From NCBI GenBank assembly GCA_945872875.1, contig CAMCBB010000001.1, forward strand, positions 1 through 62,102: a DNA stretch of 62,102 bases. The letters are read 5' to 3'. The stretch is from Flavobacterium psychrophilum (GTDB taxonomy: Bacteria > Bacteroidota > Bacteroidia > Flavobacteriales > Flavobacteriaceae). Below the pieces are notes generated by a model that made no database searches, was not told the origin of the DNA, and was given only the letters and a program-made list of their open reading frames with translations. How positions within the stretch are numbered: the stretch's first letter is position 1; every line of letters begins with the position of its first letter. The translations under genes were made by a program, and so were the position numbers. Below, piece by piece: positions 52,926-62,102 of the stretch.

Positions 52926-54428
52926 CTACTCTTCTAAATCAACTAAAAAACTATTTAGGAAAGCAATTGATTTCTCAATATCATAATGAAGAATTCGGTC
53001 TTCCTTAACAAAAGGAACTTCCTCTCTATAGGATTTTAAAAACATTTCGATAAAATCACTTGAATGTAAAGGTCTTCTATATTCGATGGCTTGTGAAGCA
53101 TTCATCAATTCGATAGCCAAAATGCGTTCTAAATTATCCATAATGCGCAAACATTTGGTTGCCGCATTGGCTCCCATAGAAACGTGATCTTCTTGTCCGT
53201 TACTAGAAACAATACTATCTACACTAGCCGGAGTTGCTAATTGTTTATTTTGACTAGCAATACTGGCAGCCGTATATTGCGGAATCATAAATCCGGAATT
53301 CAATCCTGGGTTATCCACTAAGAATGCAGGTAATCCTCTTAATCCAGAAATTAATTGGTAGGTTCTTCTTTCGGAAATACTTCCTAATTCGGATAAGGCA
53401 ATGGCTAAGAAATCTAAAGCTAAAGCTAAAGGTTGACCGTGAAAATTTCCACCCGAAATTATTAAATCTTCTCCTACAAAAATATTTGGATTATCGGTAA
53501 CTGAATTTATTTCTGTTTTAAAAACCTTTTTCACATAATCAATAGTGTCTTTGGATGCACCATGAACTTGCGGAATACATCGGAAAGAATACGGATCTTG
53601 CACATGTTGTTTTGGTTGAGCAATAATTTGACTTCCTTGTAGTAATTCGGACATTCTTTTTGCTGTACTGATTTGCCCTTTATGCGGACGAACATAATGA
53701 ATAAGTTCATTGAATGGTTCGATTCTTCCATCAAATCCTTCTAATGAAATGGCAGCAATCACATCAGCAAAATACGAATATTTCATTGCTTTAAGCAGAA
53801 TATAGCATCCGTAAGAACTCATAAATTGAGTTCCGTTTAGTAAGGCTAATCCTTCTTTTGACTGCAAGACAATTGGTTCCCAACCAAATTTTTCTAGTAC
53901 TGTTTTTGCGGGCTGTCTAAATCCATCAAAGTATACTTCGCCTTCACCTAATAAAGGCAACGATAAATGTGCTAATGGAGCTAAATCACCACTAGCGCCA
54001 AGAGAACCTTGATTATAAATAACTGGTAAAATATAGTTATTATAAAAATCAACTAAGCGTTGTACTGTTATTAATTGCACACCTGAATTTCCGTAGCTTA
54101 ACGATTGAATTTTAAGCAACAGCATGATTTTTACAATTTCATGAGGCACTTCATCTCCTATTCCACAAGCATGAGATTTTACTAAATTTTCTTGTAATTT
54201 GGATAAATTATCATTTGAAATTATCACATTGCACAAAGATCCAAATCCGGTATTGATACCATAAATAGGTGCTTCATGAGATTCCATTTTTGAATCTAAA
54301 TAAGATCTGCATTTTAGAATGTTTTCTTTAGCCTCATTTGACAATGCAAGTTTTTTATCCTGAGTGATTATTTCTTGTATTGTTTCAATACTTAGTACTT
54401 CTGAACTTATGTAGTGTAAATTATCCAT
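52926..54428 (-). CDS. hutH: Histidine ammonia-lyase
   Basis: This 500-residue enzyme converts L-histidine to urocanate and ammonia. The self-forming MIO cofactor arises from Ala145-Ser146-Gly147 in GSLGASGDLAPL, and an active-site tyrosine lies in YGINTGFGSL. Length is standard for HutH; phenylalanine/tyrosine ammonia-lyases share these motifs but are usually longer or differ around the selectivity loop. The rest of the hut pathway (hutU, hutI) is not in the window. Confidence 0.9.
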   Translation of the reverse strand: MDNLHYISSEVLSIETIQEIITQDKKLALSNEAKENILKCRSYLDSKMESHEAPIYGINTGFGSLCNVIISNDNLSKLQENLVKSHACGIGDEVPHEIVKIMLLLKIQSLSYGNSGVQLITVQRLVDFYNNYILPVIYNQGSLGASGDLAPLAHLSLPLLGEGEVYFDGFRQPAKTVLEKFGWEPIVLQSKEGLALLNGTQFMSSYGCYILLKAMKYSYFADVIAAISLEGFDGRIEPFNELIHYVRPHKGQISTAKRMSELLQGSQIIAQPKQHVQDPYSFRCIPQVHGASKDTIDYVKKVFKTEINSVTDNPNIFVGEDLIISGGNFHGQPLALALDFLAIALSELGSISERRTYQLISGLRGLPAFLVDNPGLNSGFMIPQYTAASIASQNKQLATPASVDSIVSSNGQEDHVSMGANAATKCLRIMDNLERILAIELMNASQAIEYRRPLHSSDFIEMFLKSYREEVPFVKEDRILHYDIEKSIAFLNSFLVDLEE

Positions 54429-54571
54429 ATTATAAATTAAGTTTCAAAATTCCGTAAACAAATACTAAAAAGCAACTATTTGTTTTTCTTTTTTAAGAAT
54501 TATATATTTTTTCTTGAGTTCTAATTAACAACCATGTATAATTTATGATCTGTTTAATCTCATTTTTTTTT

Positions 54572-54579
54572 ATATTTGG
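54572..54579 (+). promoter_or_regulatory. -7 promoter box for the M4 metalloprotease
   Basis: TATATTTG lies 25 bp upstream of the ATG at 54605. Confidence 0.6.
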
Positions 54580-54604
54580 CAGATATAATAATTTAATTTA
54601 AAAT

Positions 54605-57526
54605 ATGAAATCAACAATACTTTCCATTTGTTTTTCAATTTTTGCACTACAAATAGGCATTGGGCAAACCAACAAGAAATTGAATGAATCGGAACCTATT
54701 CAAACCATGCTTCAATTTGACTCACCTCTACCTAAAGCGGATGCAATTACACAAATAAAAATTAAAAACAAATTAAACAGACTCAACAAGTATATTCCTA
54801 CCTATTCAAATACTGATGAAACAGGAAGAAAACATGAGCATTTTCAACAATATTACAAAGGGTTGAAAATAGAATTTGGTGTAATTATTACCCATAGTAT
54901 CAATGATAAAGTATATTTAATTAACGGAGAAATATACAATGCTTCTGAGGTTAATAGTACTCCAACAATATCAGCTTTAGAAGCATTCAATAAGATTTTA
55001 GATTCAAAGCCAAATACAAAATATTTATGGGAATCTCTACAAGATGCTATTGCTATGAATTATTCTAAACCTAATGGTGAATTATTATTTTTACCAAATA
55101 TTAAAACCGGCGTAGTAAATTTAGCTTATAAATTTGATATTTATTCGATTGAACCACTTGCAAGAGATGAAATATTCGTTGATGCACATAGTGGAAACAT
55201 CCTTTACAGCAATCCAATAATTAAACATGCTAATTCGATTAATAATTCTAATAATGTAGAAGTTTCAGCCTCGGTTGATGGTACAGCTAATACAAAATAT
55301 AGTGGCACAAGAACTATTAAGACTACATATGATACACCTACTCAAAAATACATACTTAAAGATGACACTAGAGGTGGCGGTATTCAAACATTTAATAGTG
55401 CTAGAACTACAACATACCCAACTACAAACTTTTCAGACATTGACAACAATTGGACCACTGCCGAATTCAATAACGCCAATAAAGATATAGGTGCATTAGA
55501 TGCGCATTGGGGTGCTGAAATGACTTATGATTTTTGGAAAAATATTTTTAACAGAAATAGTTACGACGATAATGGAACTATGCTTAAAAGTTATGTACAT
55601 TATCGTTCAAATGCTAATGCCAATCTAGTAAATGCATTTTGGAATGGATCAGTAATGTCATATGGCGATGGAAATAATTCGGTTTCAATTTTAACATCAT
55701 TAGATGTATGTGCTCATGAAATTGGTCATGGAGTTTGCTCTGCAACTGCTAATTTAGCATATCAAAATCAATCGGGCGCAATAAATGAAGGCCTATCTGA
55801 TATTTGGGCAGCTTGTATTGAACATTATGGCAGAACGGGAACATTAGTTGCACCCTTTGCAAGTGGAGTTTGGAAAATTGCGGAAGATCTAGGCACAAAC
55901 CCTTTTAGAAGTATGAGTTCACCCTTATCTTATGGGAATCCGGATACTTATTTAGGAACAAATTGGACAACCACTGGTGATGAAGGAAATTGTACACCAA
56001 ATACCAACAATGACCAATGTGGTGTTCATAATAACAGTGGTGTTTTAAACCATTGGTTTTATATCCTAACAATAGGCAAGTCAGGTACTAACAATGCACC
56101 TGCTCCAGACACATACAATGTAACTGGAATAGGAATGGCAAAATCATCTCAAATTGTATACTATGCAGAAAGAGATTATTTAACTCCAAATGCAACTTAT
56201 TTAGACATGAGAAATGCTACAATTGAAGTTGCAAATAATTTATATTGTGGTACTAGTTCCGAAGTTATTGCATTAACAAACGCTTGGTATGCAGTAAATG
56301 TTGGAAATCAATATACTAGCTACGCAACAGATGTTTCATTAAAGAAGGTTATTCAACCATTATCCGTTGCTTGTGGTGCATCACATGATGCTACAATCAC
56401 TTTTGAAAATTCTGGAACAAACACAATCACATCGGTTAGTATTTCTTATAGTATTGATGGAGGATCAGTAACTAACTTAAATTGGAATGGAACAATATCT
56501 TCATGTCAAACTATTGATTTTCCAATACAAATTGTTAGCTTAACACGAGGTACACATACAATTTCTTATTCATTAAGTACAAATAATGATGGAAATTCTG
56601 CAAATAATTCTAAGACAATGTTAGTTTTATCTAATGATTCAGGAGTTGTAAACAGTATTAACACATTTGAAACGGAATCAGACAAATTGATTTCATTTGA
56701 CAAAGGAAACACCAATTTACTATGGGAAAGAGGTCAAGCGGCAGGAACCATATTAAACAACATTGTTTCTGGTGGATCAAATGTATACGGAACAAACTTA
56801 AATGGATCATACACAGACGGCACTACTTCCTATTTAGTTTCTCAATGTTATGATTTATCGCAATATCAAAATCCTAAAATAAAATTTGATATGGCTTTTG
56901 ATTTTGAGCCAGATTATGACTATTTAAATGTGGAGTATTCAACTAATGGTGGATTAAACTGGTCTATCCTTGGAAATGCAACCACTGGAACTTCATGGTA
57001 TAACAGTTCGAATATTCCAAATGCAAATAACTGCGAAAACTGTGTTGGTGCGCAATGGACCGGTGCAGGCGGAGATGCAAATCTTCAAGGAGGTGTAAAT
57101 TCAGATAAAGTAAATTATAGTTGGAATATGCCCGAGTTTGGTTATGGAGGAGCTACTCCGCAATCTAATATTATATTTCGATTTAATTTTGTTTCAGATC
57201 CTGCAGTTACAAATGAAGGCGTGATTATTGATAATTTCGTTATTACAGGAACATATGTATTAGCAAATAACGAGACAAATTTTGAAACTTTTTCTGTCAC
57301 TCCTAACCCTTCAAACGGAACAGTAATCATAAATTTATCGGCATCTGATGAAGTTAAAATAGATTTATTTGATATTCAAGGAAGAAAATGTTATTCTAAC
57401 AATTACCAAAACACAAATACAATCTTTACCCAAGAAATTAACTTTGGTCAATTAGAAAAAGGCATTTATCTTTTAACCGTTTCTTCTGATGGTAAATCCG
57501 CTACTAAGAAAGTTATTATCAACTAA
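54605..57526 (+). CDS. Secreted M4-family (thermolysin-like) metalloprotease with T9SS type A sorting domain
   Basis: This 973-residue protein has a signal peptide (about 1-20) and an FTP/PepSY propeptide region (about 40-200). The M4 catalytic domain follows, with the zinc motif HEIGH at 371-375 and the downstream glutamate in NEGLSDIWAA. Next come a CARDB-like beta-sandwich (about 570-680), a beta-rich region with acidic repeats such as DFEPDYDYLNVEYST, and a C-terminal sorting domain (FSVTPNPSNGTVIINL to KKVIIN, last about 75 residues). Such domains direct export through the outer membrane by T9SS. It is a broad-specificity extracellular protease by family. It is a single gene with its own terminator. 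Confidence 0.92.
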   Translation: MKSTILSICFSIFALQIGIGQTNKKLNESEPIQTMLQFDSPLPKADAITQIKIKNKLNRLNKYIPTYSNTDETGRKHEHFQQYYKGLKIEFGVIITHSINDKVYLINGEIYNASEVNSTPTISALEAFNKILDSKPNTKYLWESLQDAIAMNYSKPNGELLFLPNIKTGVVNLAYKFDIYSIEPLARDEIFVDAHSGNILYSNPIIKHANSINNSNNVEVSASVDGTANTKYSGTRTIKTTYDTPTQKYILKDDTRGGGIQTFNSARTTTYPTTNFSDIDNNWTTAEFNNANKDIGALDAHWGAEMTYDFWKNIFNRNSYDDNGTMLKSYVHYRSNANANLVNAFWNGSVMSYGDGNNSVSILTSLDVCAHEIGHGVCSATANLAYQNQSGAINEGLSDIWAACIEHYGRTGTLVAPFASGVWKIAEDLGTNPFRSMSSPLSYGNPDTYLGTNWTTTGDEGNCTPNTNNDQCGVHNNSGVLNHWFYILTIGKSGTNNAPAPDTYNVTGIGMAKSSQIVYYAERDYLTPNATYLDMRNATIEVANNLYCGTSSEVIALTNAWYAVNVGNQYTSYATDVSLKKVIQPLSVACGASHDATITFENSGTNTITSVSISYSIDGGSVTNLNWNGTISSCQTIDFPIQIVSLTRGTHTISYSLSTNNDGNSANNSKTMLVLSNDSGVVNSINTFETESDKLISFDKGNTNLLWERGQAAGTILNNIVSGGSNVYGTNLNGSYTDGTTSYLVSQCYDLSQYQNPKIKFDMAFDFEPDYDYLNVEYSTNGGLNWSILGNATTGTSWYNSSNIPNANNCENCVGAQWTGAGGDANLQGGVNSDKVNYSWNMPEFGYGGATPQSNIIFRFNFVSDPAVTNEGVIIDNFVITGTYVLANNETNFETFSVTPNPSNGTVIINLSASDEVKIDLFDIQGRKCYSNNYQNTNTIFTQEINFGQLEKGIYLLTVSSDGKSATKKVIIN

Positions 57527-57543
57527 CAATTAATGATTACTAA

Positions 57544-57587
57544 TAAAAAAAAGGCATAAACATTTAGTTTGTGCCTTTTTTTTATTT
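57544..57587 (+). terminator. Intrinsic terminator after the M4 metalloprotease
   Basis: AAGGCATAAAC pairs with GTTTGTGCCTT around an ATTTA loop, flanked by long A- and T-runs. Confidence 0.85.
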
Positions 57588-57672
57588 ATATAAATATAAT
57601 TTTCCAATTCAAATAATCACACCTTAATAATTTATATTTATAAGTATAAGTAGTGCCAATTATTATAATTAA

Positions 57673-57705
57673 AAAAGTGCTAGATTTCTCTAGCACTTTT
57701 ATGTA
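57673..57705 (-). terminator. Intrinsic terminator of the giant adhesin gene
   Basis: AAAAGTGCTAGA (57673-57684) pairs with TCTAGCACTTTT (57689-57700), 20 bp past the stop codon of the minus-strand gene. Confidence 0.8.
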
Positions 57706-57719
57706 ATATTATTTTTGAT

Positions 57720-60700
57720 TTATCGCTTCAATGAGAAATGCGCTTTAAATTGTTTGTAAGCTGCTGCTTCGGTATAATCTACAGTGAACCAATAATCGGT
57801 TGAAGGCAATAAACTTCCGTTGTAGGTTCCATCCCATCCTTGGCCCTGTGGACTGATTTGCTTGATCAGTTTTCCGTAGCGGTCAAATATATAAATTTTT
57901 GCTGTAAAATCATTTTCTAATCCACGAATATTCCAATAATCATGGATACCATCGCCATTTGGTGTAAAATAATGTGGATAATCTATCGTTGCAATATTGG
58001 TTATCACCAATGGATCACAGCTGTTGGCTATTCCTGCCTCTGTATCCCATATCGTTACAAAATGAGATCCTACCGTCACGTATTCAAACACATTGCTGTT
58101 TTGTCTTGGACCATCATCCAAGCTGTATTCATACGTTCCATATCCAGTTACATTTACTGTAATGGTTTGATTCTCTGAAAACGCATTGGTAATAGTATAT
58201 CCTTGACTTCCCGCTGGAAACGGCACAGCTTGCCCTGATTGTAATACTGTAAATTGTGACGAGTCATCCGTACATCCTTGTGGGCTTGTACTGGTCATAG
58301 TAACGCTATAATTGGTGCTTGTGTTATCTGCAAACGGACTACTTATTGTGTAAGTTGCTCCAGTGGCTCCCGGTATTGCAACTCCTGCTGCATCATACCA
58401 CTGGTAGGTATAAGTTGGAACAGACCCTAAGTAGGTTGTTGTATTAGTTGCTGTTAGCACTAAATCACGCACCACTTGCTGGGTATTATAATCCACACAA
58501 ATAACATTGGTAGGCGCCACAATAACTGGTTGTGGTAATTGCTCTACAATTAGGTTAAAGGTAGCGATACGCTCGCATCCGGTTACTTTGTTTTTTACAA
58601 CTACCCATACCGTGTGGGTGTAGGCTTGGTAGTTAGCAAGATTGGTAATAGCCGTTGGTAATAATGGTGGGGTTGCCAATGGATTGTACTGCGTATCATA
58701 GAAAGTCACATCATAATCAGCTAGAGTTTGTGTAGCTCCTAGTATATTTGGAATCAATGCATTTAGTGGATACAAGTAATACCCATCGTTATCGTTTGCT
58801 TCATCATCGCAAGTAGCAAAGTTTGGTGGTGTAATAAGAATTGGTTTTGGATTTACCTTTATTGTAAACTGTGATACTGGACTCTTACATCCGGTAACCG
58901 TATTAGTAGCCACCACATAAATAACTTGGGTGTTTATTGTGGTATTGGTAAATGTACTTGGTATTGGCTGAGTAAGTGCTGCATCTAAATAGAAGGCCAA
59001 GGTGTAATTACTTAGCGGTAAGGCATTACCGTTTAATAATATACTTGCTTGAGAGTTCAAATTAAATACAGTGAACCCATCAGTATCATCGTCACACTCC
59101 TGATACACTACATTTGGCACAATTAACGGAGCTGGATTTACTACAATTGGTTGTTCTACCAATACATAACAGTGTTGTGGTGGGCTTTGTGTATCGATAT
59201 TATACAAGCTCTCCACACGAATCCATACATTTTGATTCACATTGGCTGCAGTTGGGGGAAGTAGCTCTGAGGTATTGTTAACCGCATCATTATATGTTGG
59301 GAAGTAATGTAAGGATACATTCACATCGCCGTTCATAATGTAGGTTGCATTGGTAGTCAAATCAAAGATTTCATATCCATCATTTGGGTTTACATCATCA
59401 CACTTCACTAATGGTAAATTAGTTAAATCGGTTCTTGGTGTTGGTATTGGCAACACTTGTATGGTAAGGGTTCTATAACTCTTACATCCAGTTGCGGTAT
59501 TTGTAGCCACAATAAATACTGTTTGCGCAGCATTAATATTGTTTTGATATGCCGATGGATTGGCTATTAGTTGTGTATGAGCCGCATCCAAGAAAAAGTC
59601 TAAGGTGTATCCTGCAGGCAAATATGGAGCTAGAAAAGCACTCATATTAAAAATAGCATATTGATCGTTAGAAGGTGAAGTTGGCTGAGCGTAATCACAT
59701 AAACTATATAAAGTTGGTGTAGTTAATACTATTGGCGTATTCACCTGTAATTGGAACGATCCTACAGAAAAACAGTTTGTGTTTATATTCTCTACCCTAA
59801 CCCATATTGTTGTGGTTCCACACGCCGTATAACTTGTCGTATTAAATATAGATAATCCCGCTGGGGTAGCACTCGCTGCAGCTTGAGTAGTAAAATAGGT
59901 AACTGTGTAATTTGCTGCAGGGGTTACTTGCGCTGCCAAGATTATTGGAGTTTGAGTCTCTAAATTAAAAGTAGTACAACCATTTTGGGTGTTGCTATCG
60001 GTATCGCAATTTGCTATAATAGTAAGGTTGAATGGCATTATTGGTGCTGGATCAACATTTAATTCTATTTGCATAATGCTGAAACAATTTGTTATCGGGT
60101 TCTCTGCTCTAACCCATAAAAATTGTGAAAATGGATTGATAACACAATACCAGTTTGCATTTACTGCATTAAGATTATTAGTAGCATCTGCTGCTGTTAA
60201 ATGATAGGTAATTGTATATACTCCCGGACTTTGGAATAAGATATTCGGAGTAAGATTTGTCGTTAAATCAAAACAAGTCAGTCCGGATTGATCTGTTCCA
60301 CAAAGAGTATACGGACCTGTTGGTGGTATCGGTTGTGGTTTTGGATTTACCACTAAGTCCATTGTTGATATTACAAAACATCCTGTACTAACATTGGTAA
60401 TTCTAATTCCTAAAGTCTGTACGCAAGGAATCGCATTATCATATGCCGATGGATTCACTATCGCGTTAGTGTTGTTGGTAGCATCTAATAATGATGGATA
60501 GAAGGTTACTTGAGTTCCTAATTGTCCTTGTAATATAGAAGGCACCTGAGAGTTTAAATCAAAAGTCTCTACACACAACGGAGCCACTGTCTCACATAGT
60601 TCATACTGCGGATAAAATGATAATGCAGTTGGTAATGGATCAACCACTAATGATACTGTGATAATAGCATAACATCCCGTAAGGTTGTTCTCTACTCTAA

Positions 60701-62102
60701 TCCATACAGTTGTAGTTGCAGTAACAAATGCACTTGCCGGATTGATAATTGGTGTTCCTGCTTGAGCATTGGCCAATGAAGTATAATAAGAAACTGTATA
60801 ATCAGCCGCAGGTAGGTTGGTACCTAATACCTGTGGAGTAACTACTGCCAATAAATTGAATACTTGTAAACCATCTGTGTTGTCATCACAAATATGGTAA
60901 ACACTCGGAAGATTTGCAGCTGGCTTAGGATTTACAACTAATTGGAATGAAGTAGTCGAAGCACACGTTGGGGCTGCCGGATTAAATATTCTCGGATAAA
61001 TAGTTTGCGGATTAACAATATTACAATACGGAGTAGCAGATGGTATTGGATTAGCTCCTGTTTGCGCATCTGTTGATGTTAAGTGATAGCTTATAACCAC
61101 TCCTGGTTGAGTTGATATCTCTACATCTTTAGTATTCAATACAAAGGCACAAGATACCCCATCGTTATTATCATCACATACTTCATAAGTAGTTGGAACG
61201 CTATAACTAGGTGCTGTAATCAAAGTAACGGTTCCTGATGCGCTTAATCCAACACAACCTGTAAGGGTGTTAGTAGCTATTACACTATATACTCCTGCAA
61301 TAGTAGTGGTAAACGAAGGTACATTACCCGGATCTATGGCTCCCGCTGGAACAGTCCATACATAAGTGTAATTTGCTGCTGTAGCTGCTGTAGCAATTAC
61401 CGTAGCCGCATTACCCTGACATACTGTTGGATTGTTTACAGTGATTTGGGGTAGTGGATTTACAACTAATTTAAACGAACCTACAGAAGTACATCCTGTT
61501 GCCGTATTTTTTATGTTAAACCAAATTGTTTGCACATTGGCAACAACATTGGTGTATAAATTTGGTAAAGCGTTGGTTTGCGCTGTAGCATTTACTTGAT
61601 CAAAATAATAAGTAACCACCATAGAAGGTTGAGCATTTACTATCTCTGCATCTTTAGTTGATAAATCAAACTCCTCTATTTCATCTGGTGAATTGTTGTT
61701 GTCACACAATTGGTAATCGCTAACTGAAAGATTCACTTGCGGTTTTGGATTTACTATCAACTCAAAAGAGGTAGTAGAAACACATGCTGGTGCAGCAGGA
61801 TTATATACTCTTGGATAAATGGTTTGTGGATTAGAAATATTGCAATACGTTCCGTTTGGTATTGGATTATTACCTGTTTGTGCATCCGTTAAAGTCAAAT
61901 GGTAGGTTATAGTCAACCCTGGAACTGCAGTTATCTCAATGTCTTTTGTTTGCAAATTAAAGGCACATACTGACCCATCTGAATTATCATCACATGCCAC
62001 ATAATTTGTAGGAGTGTTAATAACTGGTGCTGTTAAAATAGTAACATCTATAGAAGCTCTAGGACCTTCACAATTAGAAATTGTTTGTGATACATAATAA
62101 GT
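57720..62102 (-). CDS. Giant repeat surface protein with T9SS type B (gliding motility-associated) sorting domain, 5' partial
   Basis: The minus-strand frame is open to the right edge, so at least 1460 residues are visible and the N-terminus is outside the window. The bulk is about 11 copies of a module of roughly 90-115 residues that starts with a CDxDxDG-like line (CDDNNDG, CDDDTDG, CDDNTDG) followed by xxFxL. Each module ends with a VNPxP linker. Two modules near the N-terminal side are especially alike. PKD/Ig-like units (TYVWTVPAG, TYQWYDAAG) interrupt the array. The last 90 residues (YFTPNGDGIHDYWNIRGL to AHFSLKR) are the type B C-terminal domain of T9SS cargo. It is probably a cell-surface adhesin; calcium binding by the acidic lines is speculation. 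Confidence 0.9.
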   Translation of the reverse strand, partial: TYYVSQTISNCEGPRASIDVTILTAPVINTPTNYVACDDNSDGSVCAFNLQTKDIEITAVPGLTITYHLTLTDAQTGNNPIPNGTYCNISNPQTIYPRVYNPAAPACVSTTSFELIVNPKPQVNLSVSDYQLCDNNNSPDEIEEFDLSTKDAEIVNAQPSMVVTYYFDQVNATAQTNALPNLYTNVVANVQTIWFNIKNTATGCTSVGSFKLVVNPLPQITVNNPTVCQGNAATVIATAATAANYTYVWTVPAGAIDPGNVPSFTTTIAGVYSVIATNTLTGCVGLSASGTVTLITAPSYSVPTTYEVCDDNNDGVSCAFVLNTKDVEISTQPGVVISYHLTSTDAQTGANPIPSATPYCNIVNPQTIYPRIFNPAAPTCASTTSFQLVVNPKPAANLPSVYHICDDNTDGLQVFNLLAVVTPQVLGTNLPAADYTVSYYTSLANAQAGTPIINPASAFVTATTTVWIRVENNLTGCYAIITVSLVVDPLPTALSFYPQYELCETVAPLCVETFDLNSQVPSILQGQLGTQVTFYPSLLDATNNTNAIVNPSAYDNAIPCVQTLGIRITNVSTGCFVISTMDLVVNPKPQPIPPTGPYTLCGTDQSGLTCFDLTTNLTPNILFQSPGVYTITYHLTAADATNNLNAVNANWYCVINPFSQFLWVRAENPITNCFSIMQIELNVDPAPIMPFNLTIIANCDTDSNTQNGCTTFNLETQTPIILAAQVTPAANYTVTYFTTQAAASATPAGLSIFNTTSYTACGTTTIWVRVENINTNCFSVGSFQLQVNTPIVLTTPTLYSLCDYAQPTSPSNDQYAIFNMSAFLAPYLPAGYTLDFFLDAAHTQLIANPSAYQNNINAAQTVFIVATNTATGCKSYRTLTIQVLPIPTPRTDLTNLPLVKCDDVNPNDGYEIFDLTTNATYIMNGDVNVSLHYFPTYNDAVNNTSELLPPTAANVNQNVWIRVESLYNIDTQSPPQHCYVLVEQPIVVNPAPLIVPNVVYQECDDDTDGFTVFNLNSQASILLNGNALPLSNYTLAFYLDAALTQPIPSTFTNTTINTQVIYVVATNTVTGCKSPVSQFTIKVNPKPILITPPNFATCDDEANDNDGYYLYPLNALIPNILGATQTLADYDVTFYDTQYNPLATPPLLPTAITNLANYQAYTHTVWVVVKNKVTGCERIATFNLIVEQLPQPVIVAPTNVICVDYNTQQVVRDLVLTATNTTTYLGSVPTYTYQWYDAAGVAIPGATGATYTISSPFADNTSTNYSVTMTSTSPQGCTDDSSQFTVLQSGQAVPFPAGSQGYTITNAFSENQTITVNVTGYGTYEYSLDDGPRQNSNVFEYVTVGSHFVTIWDTEAGIANSCDPLVITNIATIDYPHYFTPNGDGIHDYWNIRGLENDFTAKIYIFDRYGKLIKQISPQGQGWDGTYNGSLLPSTDYWFTVDYTEAAAYKQFKAHFSLKR

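Noticed and set aside
57720..62102. CRISPR-like or tandem DNA repeat in the right part of the window
   Set aside because: The periodicity is at protein level, from repeated modules of a surface protein; the DNA copies are diverged.

Overview
The window is a low-GC chromosomal segment from a member of the Flavobacteriaceae (Bacteroidota), most likely an aquatic Flavobacterium. Four things point this way. Proteins carry type IX secretion (T9SS) sorting domains of type A and type B. Promoters repeatedly show the Bacteroidota -7 box TAnnTTTG. Shine-Dalgarno sites are weak. The gene set is typical, including a proteorhodopsin with a divergent blh carotenoid oxygenase, an SdaA-type serine dehydratase and a retropepsin-RimK fusion. 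I see no tRNA, rRNA operon, CRISPR array, transposase, integrase or phage gene.

1-7190: the end of a plus-strand aromatic catabolic operon. It encodes an Old-Yellow-Enzyme-type domain of a probable aryl-CoA 5-hydroxylase, a benzoate-type CoA ligase, a 4HBT thioesterase, a nitrilase-superfamily hydrolase, a gentisate 1,2-dioxygenase-type bicupin, an FAH-family hydrolase and a maleate isomerase-type racemase. A converging receiver-AraC regulator follows. The order reads as a pathway. The C-N hydrolase between the thioesterase and the dioxygenase suggests that the ring may carry nitrogen (anthranilate rather than salicylate).

7191-14665: a MarR-controlled fatty-acid beta-oxidation operon (MarR, HAD-ECH fusion, thiolase, acyl-CoA dehydrogenase) with a perfect 22-bp palindrome at its promoter. 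It is interrupted by a small four-helix-bundle (S23/IVS-type) gene bracketed by 32-bp repeats. A lipoprotein Cu/Zn superoxide dismutase follows.

14703-24750: a LETM1-like protein, two beta-carbonic anhydrases with a SulP transporter (inorganic carbon handling), OxyR, an MnmD / haem-lipoprotein / DUF4920 operon, branched-chain aminotransferase and a class V PLP enzyme.

24828-33145: SelO, a phosphohexosemutase of GlmM type, MnmE, a redox-dead thioredoxin-like lipoprotein, transaldolase, an SDR, a VOC protein and the small SRP RNA.

33234-38262: glutaminyl cyclotransferase, then proteorhodopsin and blh transcribed divergently. The pair is bounded on both sides by the same 29-bp terminator in opposite orientation. 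dnaK follows.

38511-62102: serine dehydratase, a porin-like barrel, PanB, an RluA-type synthase, a DUF5723 protein, a TPR protein, GyrA, ClpC, retropepsin-RimK, DUF421, HutH, an M4 metalloprotease with a T9SS type A tail, and the 3' part of a very large repeat adhesin with a T9SS type B tail that runs off the right edge.

Functional themes are aromatic and fatty-acid catabolism, light-driven proton pumping with possible bicarbonate uptake, oxidative-stress defence (OxyR, SodC, SelO), and T9SS-secreted surface proteins.
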